Positions 1 through 9,696 of a stretch of DNA of 64,000 bases are shown in pieces. Source of the DNA: Atopsyche davidsoni (taxonomy: Eukaryota > Arthropoda > Insecta > Trichoptera > Hydrobiosidae). Numbering within the stretch: the first letter of the stretch is position 1; every line of letters begins with the position of its first letter. The stretch lies in the NCBI GenBank assembly GCA_022113835.1, contig JAILWY010000012.1, forward strand, positions 1 to 64,000, given 5' to 3'. Position numbers and translations under genes: made by a program. The notes below the pieces were generated by a model that saw nothing but the letters and a program-made list of their open reading frames with translations, did not search any database and was not told the DNA's origin.

Positions 1-179
1 CTAACCTAACCTAACCTAACCTAACCTAACCTAACCTAACCTAACCTAACCTAACCTAACCTAACCTAACCTAACCTAACCTAACCTAACCTAACCTAAC
101 CTAACCTAACCTAACCTAACCTAACCTAACCTAACCTAACCTAACCTAACCTAACCTAACCTAACCTAACCTAACCTAA

Positions 180-181
<2 letters not shown>
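1..181. repeat. Telomeric (CCTAA)n tract 1
   Basis: About 36 perfect CCTAA units, equal to TTAGG on the minus strand, the usual insect telomere repeat. C-rich strand 5'-3' at the left edge is the orientation of a true left chromosome end. No variant units are seen. The tract runs straight into the poly(T) of the first retrotransposon. Confidence 0.97.
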
Positions 182-244
<63 letters not shown>

Positions 245-378
245 CCCCCGCAGCTTGGCCCACGGTTGTATTGCTCGAGACTGCGGGGGCGTCTCTTTAT
301 TTTCTCCCGTACAGCCTTCAAATAAAAAAATACAGTAAAAAAAAAAAAACAATAAAGGCTGGAAAGTAATCATCTTTC

Positions 379-531
379 CCTGCGGGGAGGATCCCCGCAG
401 GCATCTCATCGACTCATATGCTGCATTCCTGTAAAGGGGGAAGAGGCAGCATATCACACATAGTATAAACAAATTAAAAAGGATCTTCCGTCTTCATGCT
501 TCCTGTAAAGGGGGGCGAGTCATGAAGACGG
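379..531 (-). promoter_or_regulatory. 3' UTR hairpin trio of the SART/TRAS-like element
   Basis: Three perfect hairpins follow the ORF2 stop. At 488-498/521-531 the stem is CCGTCTTCATG with a 22-base loop. At 416-424/446-454 the stem is ATATGCTGC with a 21-base loop. At 379-388/392-401 the stem is CCTGCGGGGA with a 3-base loop. The first two loops share TTCCTGTARAGGGGG on the plus strand. All three stems occur in each of the five copies. 3' UTR structures guide template recognition by the RT in related elements; that role here is inference. Confidence 0.7.
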
Positions 532-539
532 AGGCTTGG

Positions 540-3500
540 TCATGGCGGTTGGGGGGGGCTCACTTGTCGAGCCCTCTCCAATTCTTCTCTCTTGCGCTGG
601 ACCTTCTCGCAGAAGTCCGTGACTGCGTCCCAGGCTGTCTTGCGTTCCAGCATGGACGGGACAAGTTCTTCTACCGTCCATGCGACGCCAGCTCTGCAAC
701 GCAGCCGCCATCTCTCCGATTCGGTAGCGCAGCACTTGAACAGCGCGTGCTCTGCGTCGTCGATGTCGTCGTCGCAGAGCGGGCAACGTGTGCTTGCCGA
801 CCGGCCTATCCTCGCCAGGTAGCTGCCGAGGCAGCCGTGCCCGGTGAGAAGTTGGGTCAGCCGGTAGGTGACCTGACCGTGGGCGCGGTAGATCCAAGGG
901 GCGAGGACCGGGATCAACCGCTGCGTCCATCGCCCCTTAAGTGACTCGCTCCAGCGATCCTGCCACTTCTGCACGGTCGTTGCCCTCGCGTTCGCGCGCG
1001 CGGTGTCGCGATCACCGGCGTCCTCGAAGATGGCCTTTCGTTCCTCTGCGAGAAGGTCGATGGGCGGAATCCCCGCGAGCACGAGCGCCGCATCGGCCGA
1101 TACCGTGTGGTATCCGCATATGACGCGGAGCGCCGCACGCCGCTGCACGCTTGATAGCATGCTGCGGTAGTGTGCCATCCGCATGCTCGGCGCCCAGACT
1201 TCGGCGCCGAAGAGCATTTGGGATTGGGCCACACTAGCGAGCAGCTTCCGCTTCTGTTCCTGCGGACCCTGCACGTTCAGCAGGATCCGCGAAAGCGCAG
1301 CGGTGGTTCCCGCGGCTTTCTCCGCGGCTCTGCGGATGTGGGCCGTGTACTTCAGGGACCCGTCGAAGTACACGCCCAGGTATCTGACCGATTTTTGCGG
1401 GGTGATGACCGCGTCGCCGACGGTTATTCGCGGCGGCTCGTGCTTGCGCCTTCCTACAAGCATTACCGCCTCGGTCTTGTGCGCTGCCAGCTCCAGGTGG
1501 TGGTCCCCCAGGGCCTGGGCGATCCTCCGCAGCGCTTCGTTAAGATTGGCCTGCAGATCCGACATCTTTCTGGCGACGGCCACGACGCCGATATCGTCCG
1601 CGAAGCCAATCTCTTCGACACCGTCGGGAAGCTCCACTCGCAGCACCGCATCGTACATTATGTTCCACAGGAGCGGTCCGAGGACCGACCCCTGTGGCAC
1701 TCCGCATGTGGTGGTTCTGGTGGTTCTGGTTATTCCACCTGTGGGAGTGTAATGCACGCTGCGGTCTCGAAAGTAACTGTCCACGACAGCTCGCACGTGC
1801 GGCTCGACGCCTTTCTTCTCCAGCGCCTCCATGATCTTCTCCCATGGGGCGCTGTTGAAGGCGTTTTTAACGTCAAGCGTTACGAGCACGCAGTACTGTC
1901 TTGTCCGCCAGGTCCCCGCGTTTGCCATCTCGGCCCTGCGGTGGACCCTCGTGATGGCGTCCGCCGTGGACCTACCCCTCCTGAACCCGTACTGAGACTC
2001 GGACAGGCAGCCCTCGGTCTCGATGTACGAGTCCAGTCTGGAGTGTATCAGTCTTTCGAAGAGCTTCCCGAAGCTGTCGAGGAGGCACAATGGTCGGTAG
2101 GAAGACGCGAGATCGACCGGCTTGTCTCCTTTGCGCACCAGCGCTAGGCGCGCGGTCTTCCAGCACCCCGGGAACGTGGCCTTCGTCAGGCAGGTGTTGA
2201 AGACCGCGAGCAGCACCGCAGGATCTTCGCGCGCGGTCCTCTTCACGATCTCGTTGGGGATTCCGTCGGGTCCGGGCGCCTTGGCGTTGGGGAGGCGACT
2301 CGCGGCGATCTTCAGCTCCGGCACGGTGAAGAGTGGGATCTCTTCGTCCGGAGCTACGATGACCGCAGGTCGCCCGCCGTCAGGGCGCGTTGGGAACAGA
2401 GCGTCCAGTATGGCGTCCACCCGACCGGGCAGGGTGATGCCCGGGATAATCTGAGGAGTGTGCAGCCTCTTCATGACGAGCCTGTAGGGGAGTCCCCAGG
2501 GGTCATCGTCAATCGAGGCGCACAGCTTCTCCCAGCTTCGCTCCTTCGCGGCCTTGATGGAGATCGTGAGCGCTTTCTTTGCGCTTCTATACGCTTCGAT
2601 CTCCATCGTGCAGTCCAGGGTTCCTCCTGCCTTTGGCCTCTTCCTCTGCAGTGCCCTTCTGGCAGCCATGGACTGCTTCCGCAGAGAAGCGATCTCCTCA
2701 GACCACCAGTGGACGGGTCTTCTAGTCGGGTGGCACCACTTGCGCGGCATGGACGCGTCGCACGCCTTCCGGGTCCTCGCGACGAGAGCGCACGCCGCCG
2801 CTTCCGGATCCTCGCTGATGGTGTCTTCCCCGTGCCGCTTGAAGCTGTCCGCGAATTTCTCCGCGTCCAGCTTCCGCAGGCTCCAGGCCGGTCCTCGGGG
2901 CGGTGGTGTTACAGCTGGGTAGGTGGGCGCCGTCGTGTTGAGGGTGAAGGATATGTAGAGGTGGTCGCTCAACGACTCTTCCTCCAATACCCTCCAACCC
3001 TCGAGCGAACGTGCAGCTCCCGGGCTCGCAAACGTCAGGTCTAATATTGACTCTGACGAGCCCCTCCGGAACGTGCTGGCGCCGTTGTTACATACAACGA
3101 GGCCCAGTCCAGCCGTCATGTCGGCGAGTTCCGCTCCTTTCCGTGTCGTCGACCGCGCTCCCCATTCGACGGCCTTCGCGTTGAAGTCGCCGGCGATGAT
3201 GACTTCACCTGCGTGCGTCCGGACGTCCTGCTCGAGCCGGGCGAGGTACGCTACGTACTCTGCGTACGCCACGTTAGGTGAAACGTAGCACGAGTACACG
3301 CGTATACCTCCGACCCGGATCCATGTGAAGCCTTGCCCCGCGGTGCCGATCTCTTCGACGGGGGTGTCGCCGGCTGTGGCTACGGCCGTCAGCCCCGTCG
3401 CGTCGGCCCTCCACCTGGCGCTTGCCGGAGTGCGGTGCTGCTCGCAGGCGATGATGATGTCCGCCTGCAGCTCCCGCGCTTTCTGCTCCAGCAGCGCCTG

Positions 3501-3569
3501 CGCCGCCCTGCAATGGTTCAGATTAATTTGCAGGACGCGCAGAGACATCGGTATGCTTGCGGTAGGCAT
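540..3569 (-). CDS. ORF2 (APE endonuclease-reverse transcriptase), copy 1
   Basis: 1009 residues, uninterrupted. The APE-type endonuclease spans about 10-210: QINLNH near 14-19, CEQH near 42-45, GDFNAK at 127-132 and SDH at 201-203. The reverse transcriptase spans about 440-740: LDVKNAF with Asp566, GVPQGSVLGPL near 623-633, and the catalytic FADD box at 656-659. A C-terminal CCHC finger is C929, C932, H941, C946. The endonuclease would nick TTAGG repeats and the RT would copy the RNA there. The first ATG gives MPTAS; a second in-frame ATG at residue 8 (MSLRVL) sits closer to the endonuclease fold and may be the real start. Translation probably depends on ORF1 because of the 47-base overlap. 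Confidence 0.93.
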   Translation of the reverse strand: MPTASIPMSLRVLQINLNHCRAAQALLEQKARELQADIIIACEQHRTPASARWRADATGLTAVATAGDTPVEEIGTAGQGFTWIRVGGIRVYSCYVSPNVAYAEYVAYLARLEQDVRTHAGEVIIAGDFNAKAVEWGARSTTRKGAELADMTAGLGLVVCNNGASTFRRGSSESILDLTFASPGAARSLEGWRVLEEESLSDHLYISFTLNTTAPTYPAVTPPPRGPAWSLRKLDAEKFADSFKRHGEDTISEDPEAAACALVARTRKACDASMPRKWCHPTRRPVHWWSEEIASLRKQSMAARRALQRKRPKAGGTLDCTMEIEAYRSAKKALTISIKAAKERSWEKLCASIDDDPWGLPYRLVMKRLHTPQIIPGITLPGRVDAILDALFPTRPDGGRPAVIVAPDEEIPLFTVPELKIAASRLPNAKAPGPDGIPNEIVKRTAREDPAVLLAVFNTCLTKATFPGCWKTARLALVRKGDKPVDLASSYRPLCLLDSFGKLFERLIHSRLDSYIETEGCLSESQYGFRRGRSTADAITRVHRRAEMANAGTWRTRQYCVLVTLDVKNAFNSAPWEKIMEALEKKGVEPHVRAVVDSYFRDRSVHYTPTGGITRTTRTTTCGVPQGSVLGPLLWNIMYDAVLRVELPDGVEEIGFADDIGVVAVARKMSDLQANLNEALRRIAQALGDHHLELAAHKTEAVMLVGRRKHEPPRITVGDAVITPQKSVRYLGVYFDGSLKYTAHIRRAAEKAAGTTAALSRILLNVQGPQEQKRKLLASVAQSQMLFGAEVWAPSMRMAHYRSMLSSVQRRAALRVICGYHTVSADAALVLAGIPPIDLLAEERKAIFEDAGDRDTARANARATTVQKWQDRWSESLKGRWTQRLIPVLAPWIYRAHGQVTYRLTQLLTGHGCLGSYLARIGRSASTRCPLCDDDIDDAEHALFKCCATESERWRLRCRAGVAWTVEELVPSMLERKTAWDAVTDFCEKVQRKREELERARQVSPPQPP

Positions 3570-4959
3570 TCAGGTAGTTCCTGAATGCCTCACATTTACC
3601 GCTCCCTTGGGCGTGGTCGCTTCTTTTGCCTGATGCGACGCATGTCGGGCACTTCGGCCTGTTTCGGCACTCTTTGGCCTTGTGCCCGGGTCGGCCGCAG
3701 GTGAAGCACTGCTTGCTCTTGTCCGGGCCTCTGCAGTTTGGCGCAGCGTGGCCGAAGCCGAGGCACCTGAAGCATCTGGTGATTGTCAGATGCTCTCGCA
3801 CTCGGCAGCTGACCCATCCGACGCGGATCTTGCCCGCTGCCAGGACGGTCTGTGCTGCGTCTGTCGGAACGTCGGCCAGGCCCGTTCTGGTGCCGTTTCG
3901 GGCCGGAAGGAACTTGACAGCTCCGACCGCGTCCGGCGTACACCCAGCCTGCGCCGCTAGCGCGGTGGCCAGCTCGTCTGCCGTCGTTGACTCGTCGAGG
4001 TTGTGTACCTCGACGGTCAAGGTCGTGCCGAGGCTCTTGACGCTGGCGTTCTCGCCCAGAACGCCGGCTACCGCCTTGGCAAATTTGATGGCCGTATCGG
4101 CATTCGCCCCGTCCAACTCGACCACGATGTGGCCTGCGCGGGTCTTGCGGACAGTCCGGACGTTGGCGCCTTGCTCGTCCGGCCTGACCGCAGTCTTCAC
4201 CGCGGAGATCGTCTCTGCGGCGGTCTTCCCGTTGAGGGGACGTATCTCCACGGCTGGCAATTTTCGCGCCGGGAATCGCATTCTGGTCTGCGGGGGTTCA
4301 GGAGGGCGCTTTTTGGCGGCCCGCCTTTTGACGATGGTGAAGTCGCCGTCGTCGTTCTTTGCAGGGTCTATTGGTGCTGTCAACGGTGGTGCTGCTGCTT
4401 TTGATCGCGCTGCTGCTGCTGTTGGCGGTGCTGTTGCTAATTTTGTCCGCGGTGCTGCTTTCGGTGCCACTGCCGTAATCTTTTCGATTGCTGCTACGGT
4501 AGATGCTGCTGCTGTCGCTGTTGCTGATGTTGTCCCCGCAGCGAGGGACGTTCTTCGGCTATGTTGTGGTTTGAACTTATCTACCCCCGTTTCTTGGGAA
4601 GGGAGGACACTTATGGACTTACGCGCAGGGACGGCTGCAGCCTTGGCGTATGTCCCTGGTAGTGATGCCCTGGAAGTCGATGGTCTGGGGTCGGGTCTGG
4701 GTGGAGGCACTGTGGGCGTCATGGCGTGTGTGGCGATGCGCCTGATCCATAGGCGTGTAGCCGGGCGCAGTTTCTCGACGGCCGCCTTTAGCGTTCTGTT
4801 TGTGTTTGGCCTTACCGCCTTTTCCAACTCGGTGGTGAGTCTTTCCAGCTCACACACGAATTGGTAAATAAGTTCAGGTTCAGGGAGGGTATCCTTGATC
4901 AATGCTAGGGTCGTCGCCGGTGTCTGTTTGTGTTTTGGTTTGTATCGATTTATATTCAT
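3523..4959 (-). CDS. ORF1 (Gag-like, CCHC zinc knuckles), copy 1
   Basis: A 478-residue nucleic-acid-binding ORF1 protein. The N-terminal ~90 residues are mixed and basic. Residues ~90-215 are rich in Ala, Thr, Pro and Lys and look disordered. The C-terminal part holds CCHC knuckles: CFRCLGFGHAAPNC, CFTCGRPGHKAKEC, and a looser third one starting CPTC. In R1-clade elements such proteins coat the RNA and help bring the particle to telomeres. The start at 4959 follows the ~420 bp 5' UTR. The stop is TAA, and the last 47 bases overlap ORF2 in the +1 frame. The reverse strand shows long shadow frames because of the high GC content; these are not genes. Confidence 0.92.
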   Translation of the reverse strand: MNINRYKPKHKQTPATTLALIKDTLPEPELIYQFVCELERLTTELEKAVRPNTNRTLKAAVEKLRPATRLWIRRIATHAMTPTVPPPRPDPRPSTSRASLPGTYAKAAAVPARKSISVLPSQETGVDKFKPQHSRRTSLAAGTTSATATAAASTVAAIEKITAVAPKAAPRTKLATAPPTAAAARSKAAAPPLTAPIDPAKNDDGDFTIVKRRAAKKRPPEPPQTRMRFPARKLPAVEIRPLNGKTAAETISAVKTAVRPDEQGANVRTVRKTRAGHIVVELDGANADTAIKFAKAVAGVLGENASVKSLGTTLTVEVHNLDESTTADELATALAAQAGCTPDAVGAVKFLPARNGTRTGLADVPTDAAQTVLAAGKIRVGWVSCRVREHLTITRCFRCLGFGHAAPNCRGPDKSKQCFTCGRPGHKAKECRNRPKCPTCVASGKRSDHAQGSGKCEAFRNYLNAYRKHTDVSARPAN

Positions 4960-5383
4960 ATTTAGGTCCCACGTAAAGCTGGGAAATAAGTTTCCCCTGC
5001 CGCAGAGCCCGCTTACGCCAGGGAGGCTGGATACAACGAGGGGACGCCAAGTACCTCGAGGGAATCGTTAATGATACAATTGTTTAACCACCTTGTACCA
5101 TTCACCCCGTAGGCACGATGTCTGACACCGTGGGGTTAGGTGGGTTGCGCGTCAGGGCCCAACGATTTGCATCGCTGGGGGGCTCCCTGTCGCGGCTGAG
5201 TCTCCCTCCATAGAGGCGTTTTGGAAGGAGGACCCGAGTGCGGCTCTCCTAGCGGGACTAGGTTAGCAGCAACCAGGCGGTTCGAACATCGCTCCTCTGA
5301 CCTAGGCCGGCTGAGCGATAGCCGTTCCACCTGTCTGCTCCCAGGGTGCACCACGAGGAGGTCTGAGTCCGGCTTTGCACCCC

Positions 5384-5565
5384 AACCTAACCTAACCTAA
5401 CCTAACCTAACCTAACCTAACCTAACCTAACCTAACCTAACCTAACCTAACCTAACCTAACCTAACCTAACCTAACCTAACCTAACCTAACCTAACCTAA
5501 CCTAACCTAACCTAACCTAACCTAACCTAACCTAACCTAACCTAACCTAACCTAACCTAACCTAA

Positions 5566-5567
<2 letters not shown>
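5384..5567. repeat. Telomeric (CCTAA)n tract 2
   Basis: About 37 perfect CCTAA units between copy 1 and copy 2. Confidence 0.97.
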
Positions 5568-5630
<63 letters not shown>

Positions 5631-6298
5631 CCCCGCAGCTTGGCCCACGGTTGTATTGCTCGAGACTGCGGGGGCGTCTCTTTATTTTCTCCCGTACAGC
5701 CTTCAAATAAAAAAAATACAGTAAAAAACAATAAAGGCTGGAAAGTAATCATCTTTCCCTGCGGGGAAGATCCCCGCAGGCATCTCATCGACTCATATGC
5801 TGCATTCCTGTAAAGGGGGAAGAGGCAGCATATTACACATAGTTAAAATTCAATACAATAATAGGTCTTCCGTCTTCATGCTTCCTGTAGAGGGGGGCGA
5901 GTCATGAAGACGGAGGCTTGGTCATGGCGGTTGGGGGGGGGCTCACTTGTCGAGCCCTCTCCAATTCTTCTCTCTTGCGCTGGACCTTCTCGCAGAAGTC
6001 CGTGACTGCGTCCCAGGCTGTCTTGCGTTCCAGCATGGACGGGACAAGTTCTTCTACCGTCCATGCGACGCCAGCTCTGCAACGCAGCCGCCATCTCTCC
6101 GATTCGGTAGCGCAGCACTTGAACAGCGCGTGCTCTGCGTCGTCGATGTCGTCGTCGCAGAGCGGGCAACGTGTGCTTGCCGACCGGCCTATCCTCGCCA
6201 GGTAGCTGCCGAGGCAGCCGTGCCCGGTGAGAAGTTGGGTCAGCCGGTAGGTGACCTGACCGTGGGCGCGGTAGATCCAAGGGGCGAGGACCGGGATC
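5568..6298 (-). mobile_element. SART/TRAS-like element, copy 2 (5'-truncated)
   Basis: A 0.73 kb copy with only the last ~130 codons of ORF2, the 3' UTR hairpins and a poly(A) of 63. Its 5' end joins telomeric repeat directly. The four bases AACC at the join (plus strand) belong equally to the element and to the repeat, so the junction shows microhomology. The ORF2 tail keeps the CCHC finger but has no start or RT and cannot act alone. It is otherwise nearly identical to copy 1, so the insertion is recent. Confidence 0.93.
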
Positions 6299-6340
6299 AA
6301 CCTAACCTAACCTAACCTAACCTAACCTAACCTAACCTAA

Positions 6341-6342
<2 letters not shown>
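6299..6342. repeat. Telomeric (CCTAA)n tract 3
   Basis: About 9 perfect CCTAA units between copy 2 and copy 3, the shortest tract in the array. Confidence 0.95.
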
Positions 6343-6377
<35 letters not shown>

Positions 6378-6645
6378 CCCCGCAGCTTGGCCCACGGTTG
6401 TATTGCTCGAGACTGCGGGGGCGTCTCTTTATTTTCCTCCCGTACAGCCTTCAAATAAAAAAATACAGTAAAAAACAATAAAGGCTGGAAAGTAATCATC
6501 TTTCCCTGCGGGGAGGATCCCCGCAGGCATCTCATCGACTCATATGCTGCATTCCTGTAAAGGGGGAAGAGGCAGCATATCACACATAGTATAAACAAAT
6601 TAAAAAGGATCTTCCGTCTTCATGCTTCCTGTAGAGGGGGGCGAG

Positions 6646-9600
6646 TCATGAAGACGGAGGCTTGGTCATGGCGGTTGGGGGGGGCTCACTTGTCGAGCCC
6701 TCTCCAATTCTTCTCTCTTGCGCTGGACCTTCTCGCAGAAGTCCGTGACTGCGTCCCAGGCTGTCTTGCGTTCCAGCATGGACGGGACAAGTTCTTCTAC
6801 CGTCCATGCGACGCCAGCTCTGCAACGCAGCCGCCATCTCTCCGATTCGGTAGCGCAGCACTTGAACAGCGCGTGCTCTGCGTCGTCGATGTCGTCGTCG
6901 CAGAGCGGGCAACGTGCGCTTGCCGACCGGCCTATCCTCGCCAGGTAGCTGCCGAGGCAGCCGTGCCCGGTGAGAAGTTGGGTCAGCCGGTAGGTGACCT
7001 GACCGTGGGCGCGGTAGATCCAAGGGGGCGAGGACCGGGATCAACCGCTGCGTCCATCGCCCCTTAAGTGACTCGCTCCAGCGATCCTGCCACTTCTGCA
7101 CGGTCGTTGCCCTCGCGTTCGCGCGCGCGGTGTCGCGATCACCGGCGTCCTCGAAGATGGCCTTTCGTTCCTCTGCGAGAAGGTCGATGGGCGGAATCCC
7201 CGCGAGCACGAGCGCCGCATCGGCCGATACCGTGCGGTATCCGCATATGACGCGGAGCGCCGCACGCCGCTGCACGCTTGATAGCATGCTGCGGTAGTGT
7301 GCCATCCGCATGCTCGGCGCCCAGACTTCGGCGCCGAAGAGCATTTGGGATTGGGCCACACTAGCGAGCAGCTTCCGCTTCTGTTCCTGCGGACCCTGCA
7401 CGTTCAGCAGGATCCGCGAAAGCGCAGCGGTGGTTCCCGCGGCTTTCTCCGCGGCTCTGCGGATGTGGGCCGTGTACTTCAGGGACCCGTCGAAGTACAC
7501 GCCCAGGTATCTGACCGATTTTTGCGGGGTGATGACCGCGTCGCCGACGGTTATTCGCGGCGGCTCGTGCTTGCGCCTTCCTACAAGCATTACCGCCTCG
7601 GTCTTGTGCGCTGCCAGCTCCAGGTGGTGGTCCCCCAGGGCCTGGGCGATCCTCCGCAGCGCTTCGTTAAGATTGGCCTGCAGATCCGACATCTTTCTGG
7701 CGACGGCCACGACGCCGATATCGTCCGCGAAGCCAATCTCTTCGACACCGTCGGGAAGCTCCACTCGCAGCACCGCATCGTACATTATGTTCCACAGGAG
7801 CGGTCCGAGGACCGACCCCTGTGGCACTCCGCATGTGGTGGTTCTGGTGGTTCTGGTTATTCCACCTGTGGGAGTGTAATGCACGCTGCGGTCTCGAAAG
7901 TAACTGTCCACGACAGCTCGCACGTGCGGCTCGACGCCTTTCTTCTCCAGCGCCTCCATGATCTTCTCCCATGGGGCGCTGTTGAAGGCGTTTTTAACGT
8001 CAAGCGTTACGAGCACGCAGTACTGTCTTGTCCGCCAGGTCCCCGCGTTTGCCATCTCGGCCCTGCGGTGGACCCTCGTGATGGCGTCCGCCGTGGACCT
8101 ACCCCTCCTGAACCCGTACTGAGACTCGGACAGGCAGCCCTCGGTCTCGATGTACGAGTCCAGTCTGGAGTGTATCAGTCTTTCGAAGAGCTTCCCGAAG
8201 CTGTCGAGGAGGCACAATGGTCGGTAGGAAGACGCGAGATCGACCGGCTTGTCTCCTTTGCGCACCAGCGCTAGGCGCGCGGTCTTCCAGCACCCCGGGA
8301 ACGTGGCCTTCGTCAGGCAGGTGTTGAAGACCGCGAGCAGCGCCGCAGGATCTTCGCGCACGGTCCTCTTCACGATCTCGTTGGGGATTCCGTCGGGTCC
8401 GGGCGCCTTGGCGTTGGGGAGGCGACTCGCGGCGATCTTCAGCTCCGGCACGGTGAAGAGTGGGATCTCTTCGTCCGGAGCTACGATGACCGCAGGTCGC
8501 CCGCCGTCAGGGCGCGTTGGGAACAGAGCGTCCAGTATGGCGTCCACCCGACCGGGCAGGGTGATGCCCGGGATAATCTGAGGAGTGTGCAGCCTCTTCA
8601 TGACGAGCCTGTAGGGGAGTCCCCAGGGGTCATCGTCAATCGAGGCGCACAGCTTCTCCCAGCTTCGCTCCTTCGCGGCCTTGATGGAGATCGTGAGCGC
8701 TTTCTTTGCGCTTCTATACGCTTCGATCTCCATCGTGCAGTCCAGGGTTCCTCCTGCCTTTGGCCTCTTCCTCTGCAGTGCCCTTCTGGCAGCCATGGAC
8801 TGCTTCCGCAGAGAAGCGATCTCCTCAGACCACCAGTGGACGGGTCTTCTGGTCGGGTGGCACCACTTGCGCGGCATGGACGCGTCGCACGCCTTCCGGG
8901 TCCTCGCGACGAGAGCGCACGCCGCCGCTTCCGGATCCTCGCTGATGGTGTCTTCCCCGTGCCGCTTGAAGCTGTCCGCGAATTTCTCCGCGTCCAGCTT
9001 CCGCAGGCTCCAGGCCGGTCCTCGGGGCGGTGGTGTTACAGCTGGGTAGGTGGGCGCCGTCGTGTTGAGGGTGAAGGATATGTAGAGGTGGTCGCTCAAC
9101 GACTCTTCCTCCAATACCCTCCAACCCTCGAGCGAACGTGCAGCTCCCGGGCTCGCAAACGTCAGGTCTAATATTGACTCTGACGAGCCCCTCCGGAACG
9201 TGCTGGCGCCGTTGTTACATACAACGAGGCCCAGTCCAGCCGTCATGTCGGCGAGTGCCGCTCCTTTCCGTGTCGTCGACCGCGCTCCCCATTCGACGGC
9301 CTTCGCGTTGAAGTCGCCGGCGATGATGACTTCACCTGCGTGCGTCCGGACGTCCTGCTCGAGCCGGGCGAGGTACGCTACGTACTCTGCGTACGCCACG
9401 TTAGGTGAAACGTAGCACGAGTACACGCGTATACCTCCGACCCGGATCCATGTGAAGCCTTGCCCCGCGGTGCCGATCTCTTCGACGGGGGTGTCGCCGG
9501 CTGTGGCTACGGTCGTCAGCCCCGTCGCGTCGGCCCTCCACCTGGCGCTTGCCGGAGTGCGGTGCTGCTCGCAGGCGATGATGATGTCCGCCTGCAGCTC

Positions 9601-9696
9601 CCGCGCTTTCTGCTCCAGCAGCGCCTGCGCCGCCCTGCAATGGTTCAGATTAATTTGCAGGACGCGCAGAGACATCGGTATGCTTGCGGTAGGCAT
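6646..9696 (-). pseudogene. ORF2 (endonuclease-RT), copy 3, C-terminus frameshifted
   Basis: The frame is open for 1016 codons, but after residue ~891 (LAP) it leaves the family frame. A run of five G at 7024-7028 replaces the four G seen in copies 1, 2, 4 and 5. The last 118 family residues, including the C929-C932-H941-C946 finger, are replaced by about 125 Arg/Pro-rich residues that the intact copies encode only out of frame. The family-frame stop would be at 6666. The endonuclease and the RT FADD box are unaffected. It could be a real mutation or a homopolymer sequencing error. Confidence 0.9.

Larger units (their letters stand above)
182..5383 (-). mobile_element. SART/TRAS-like telomeric non-LTR retrotransposon, copy 1 (full length)
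   Basis: A complete element of about 5.2 kb read on the minus strand: 5' UTR (about 4960-5383), ORF1, ORF2, a 3' UTR with three hairpins, then a poly(A) of 63 (seen as T at 182-244). Telomeric repeats touch both ends. On the minus strand the left flank ends in GGTT and the sequence after the poly(A) resumes with GG or AGG, so insertion lies between TT and AGG of TTAGG. The gene order, APE endonuclease plus RT, and the target place it in the R1 clade, telomere-specific SART/TRAS group. The poly(A)-to-TTAGG orientation is what I recall for SART rather than TRAS, but I cannot verify the subfamily. Both ORFs are open, so this copy could be active. Confidence 0.93.

Noticed and set aside
176..472. 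Lys-rich short frames across the poly(A)/3' UTR of each copy
   Set aside because: The poly-Lys run is simply the translated poly(A) tail.
1170..2147. Long plus-strand open frames opposite ORF2 (also 7297-8274 and 12592-13569)
   Set aside because: They mirror the GC-rich codons of ORF2 on the other strand, recur identically in each copy, and have no recognisable domain.
3626..4867. 413-codon plus-strand frame opposite ORF1
   Set aside because: It is antisense to the low-complexity Ala/Thr region of ORF1, with no initiation context or known motif.
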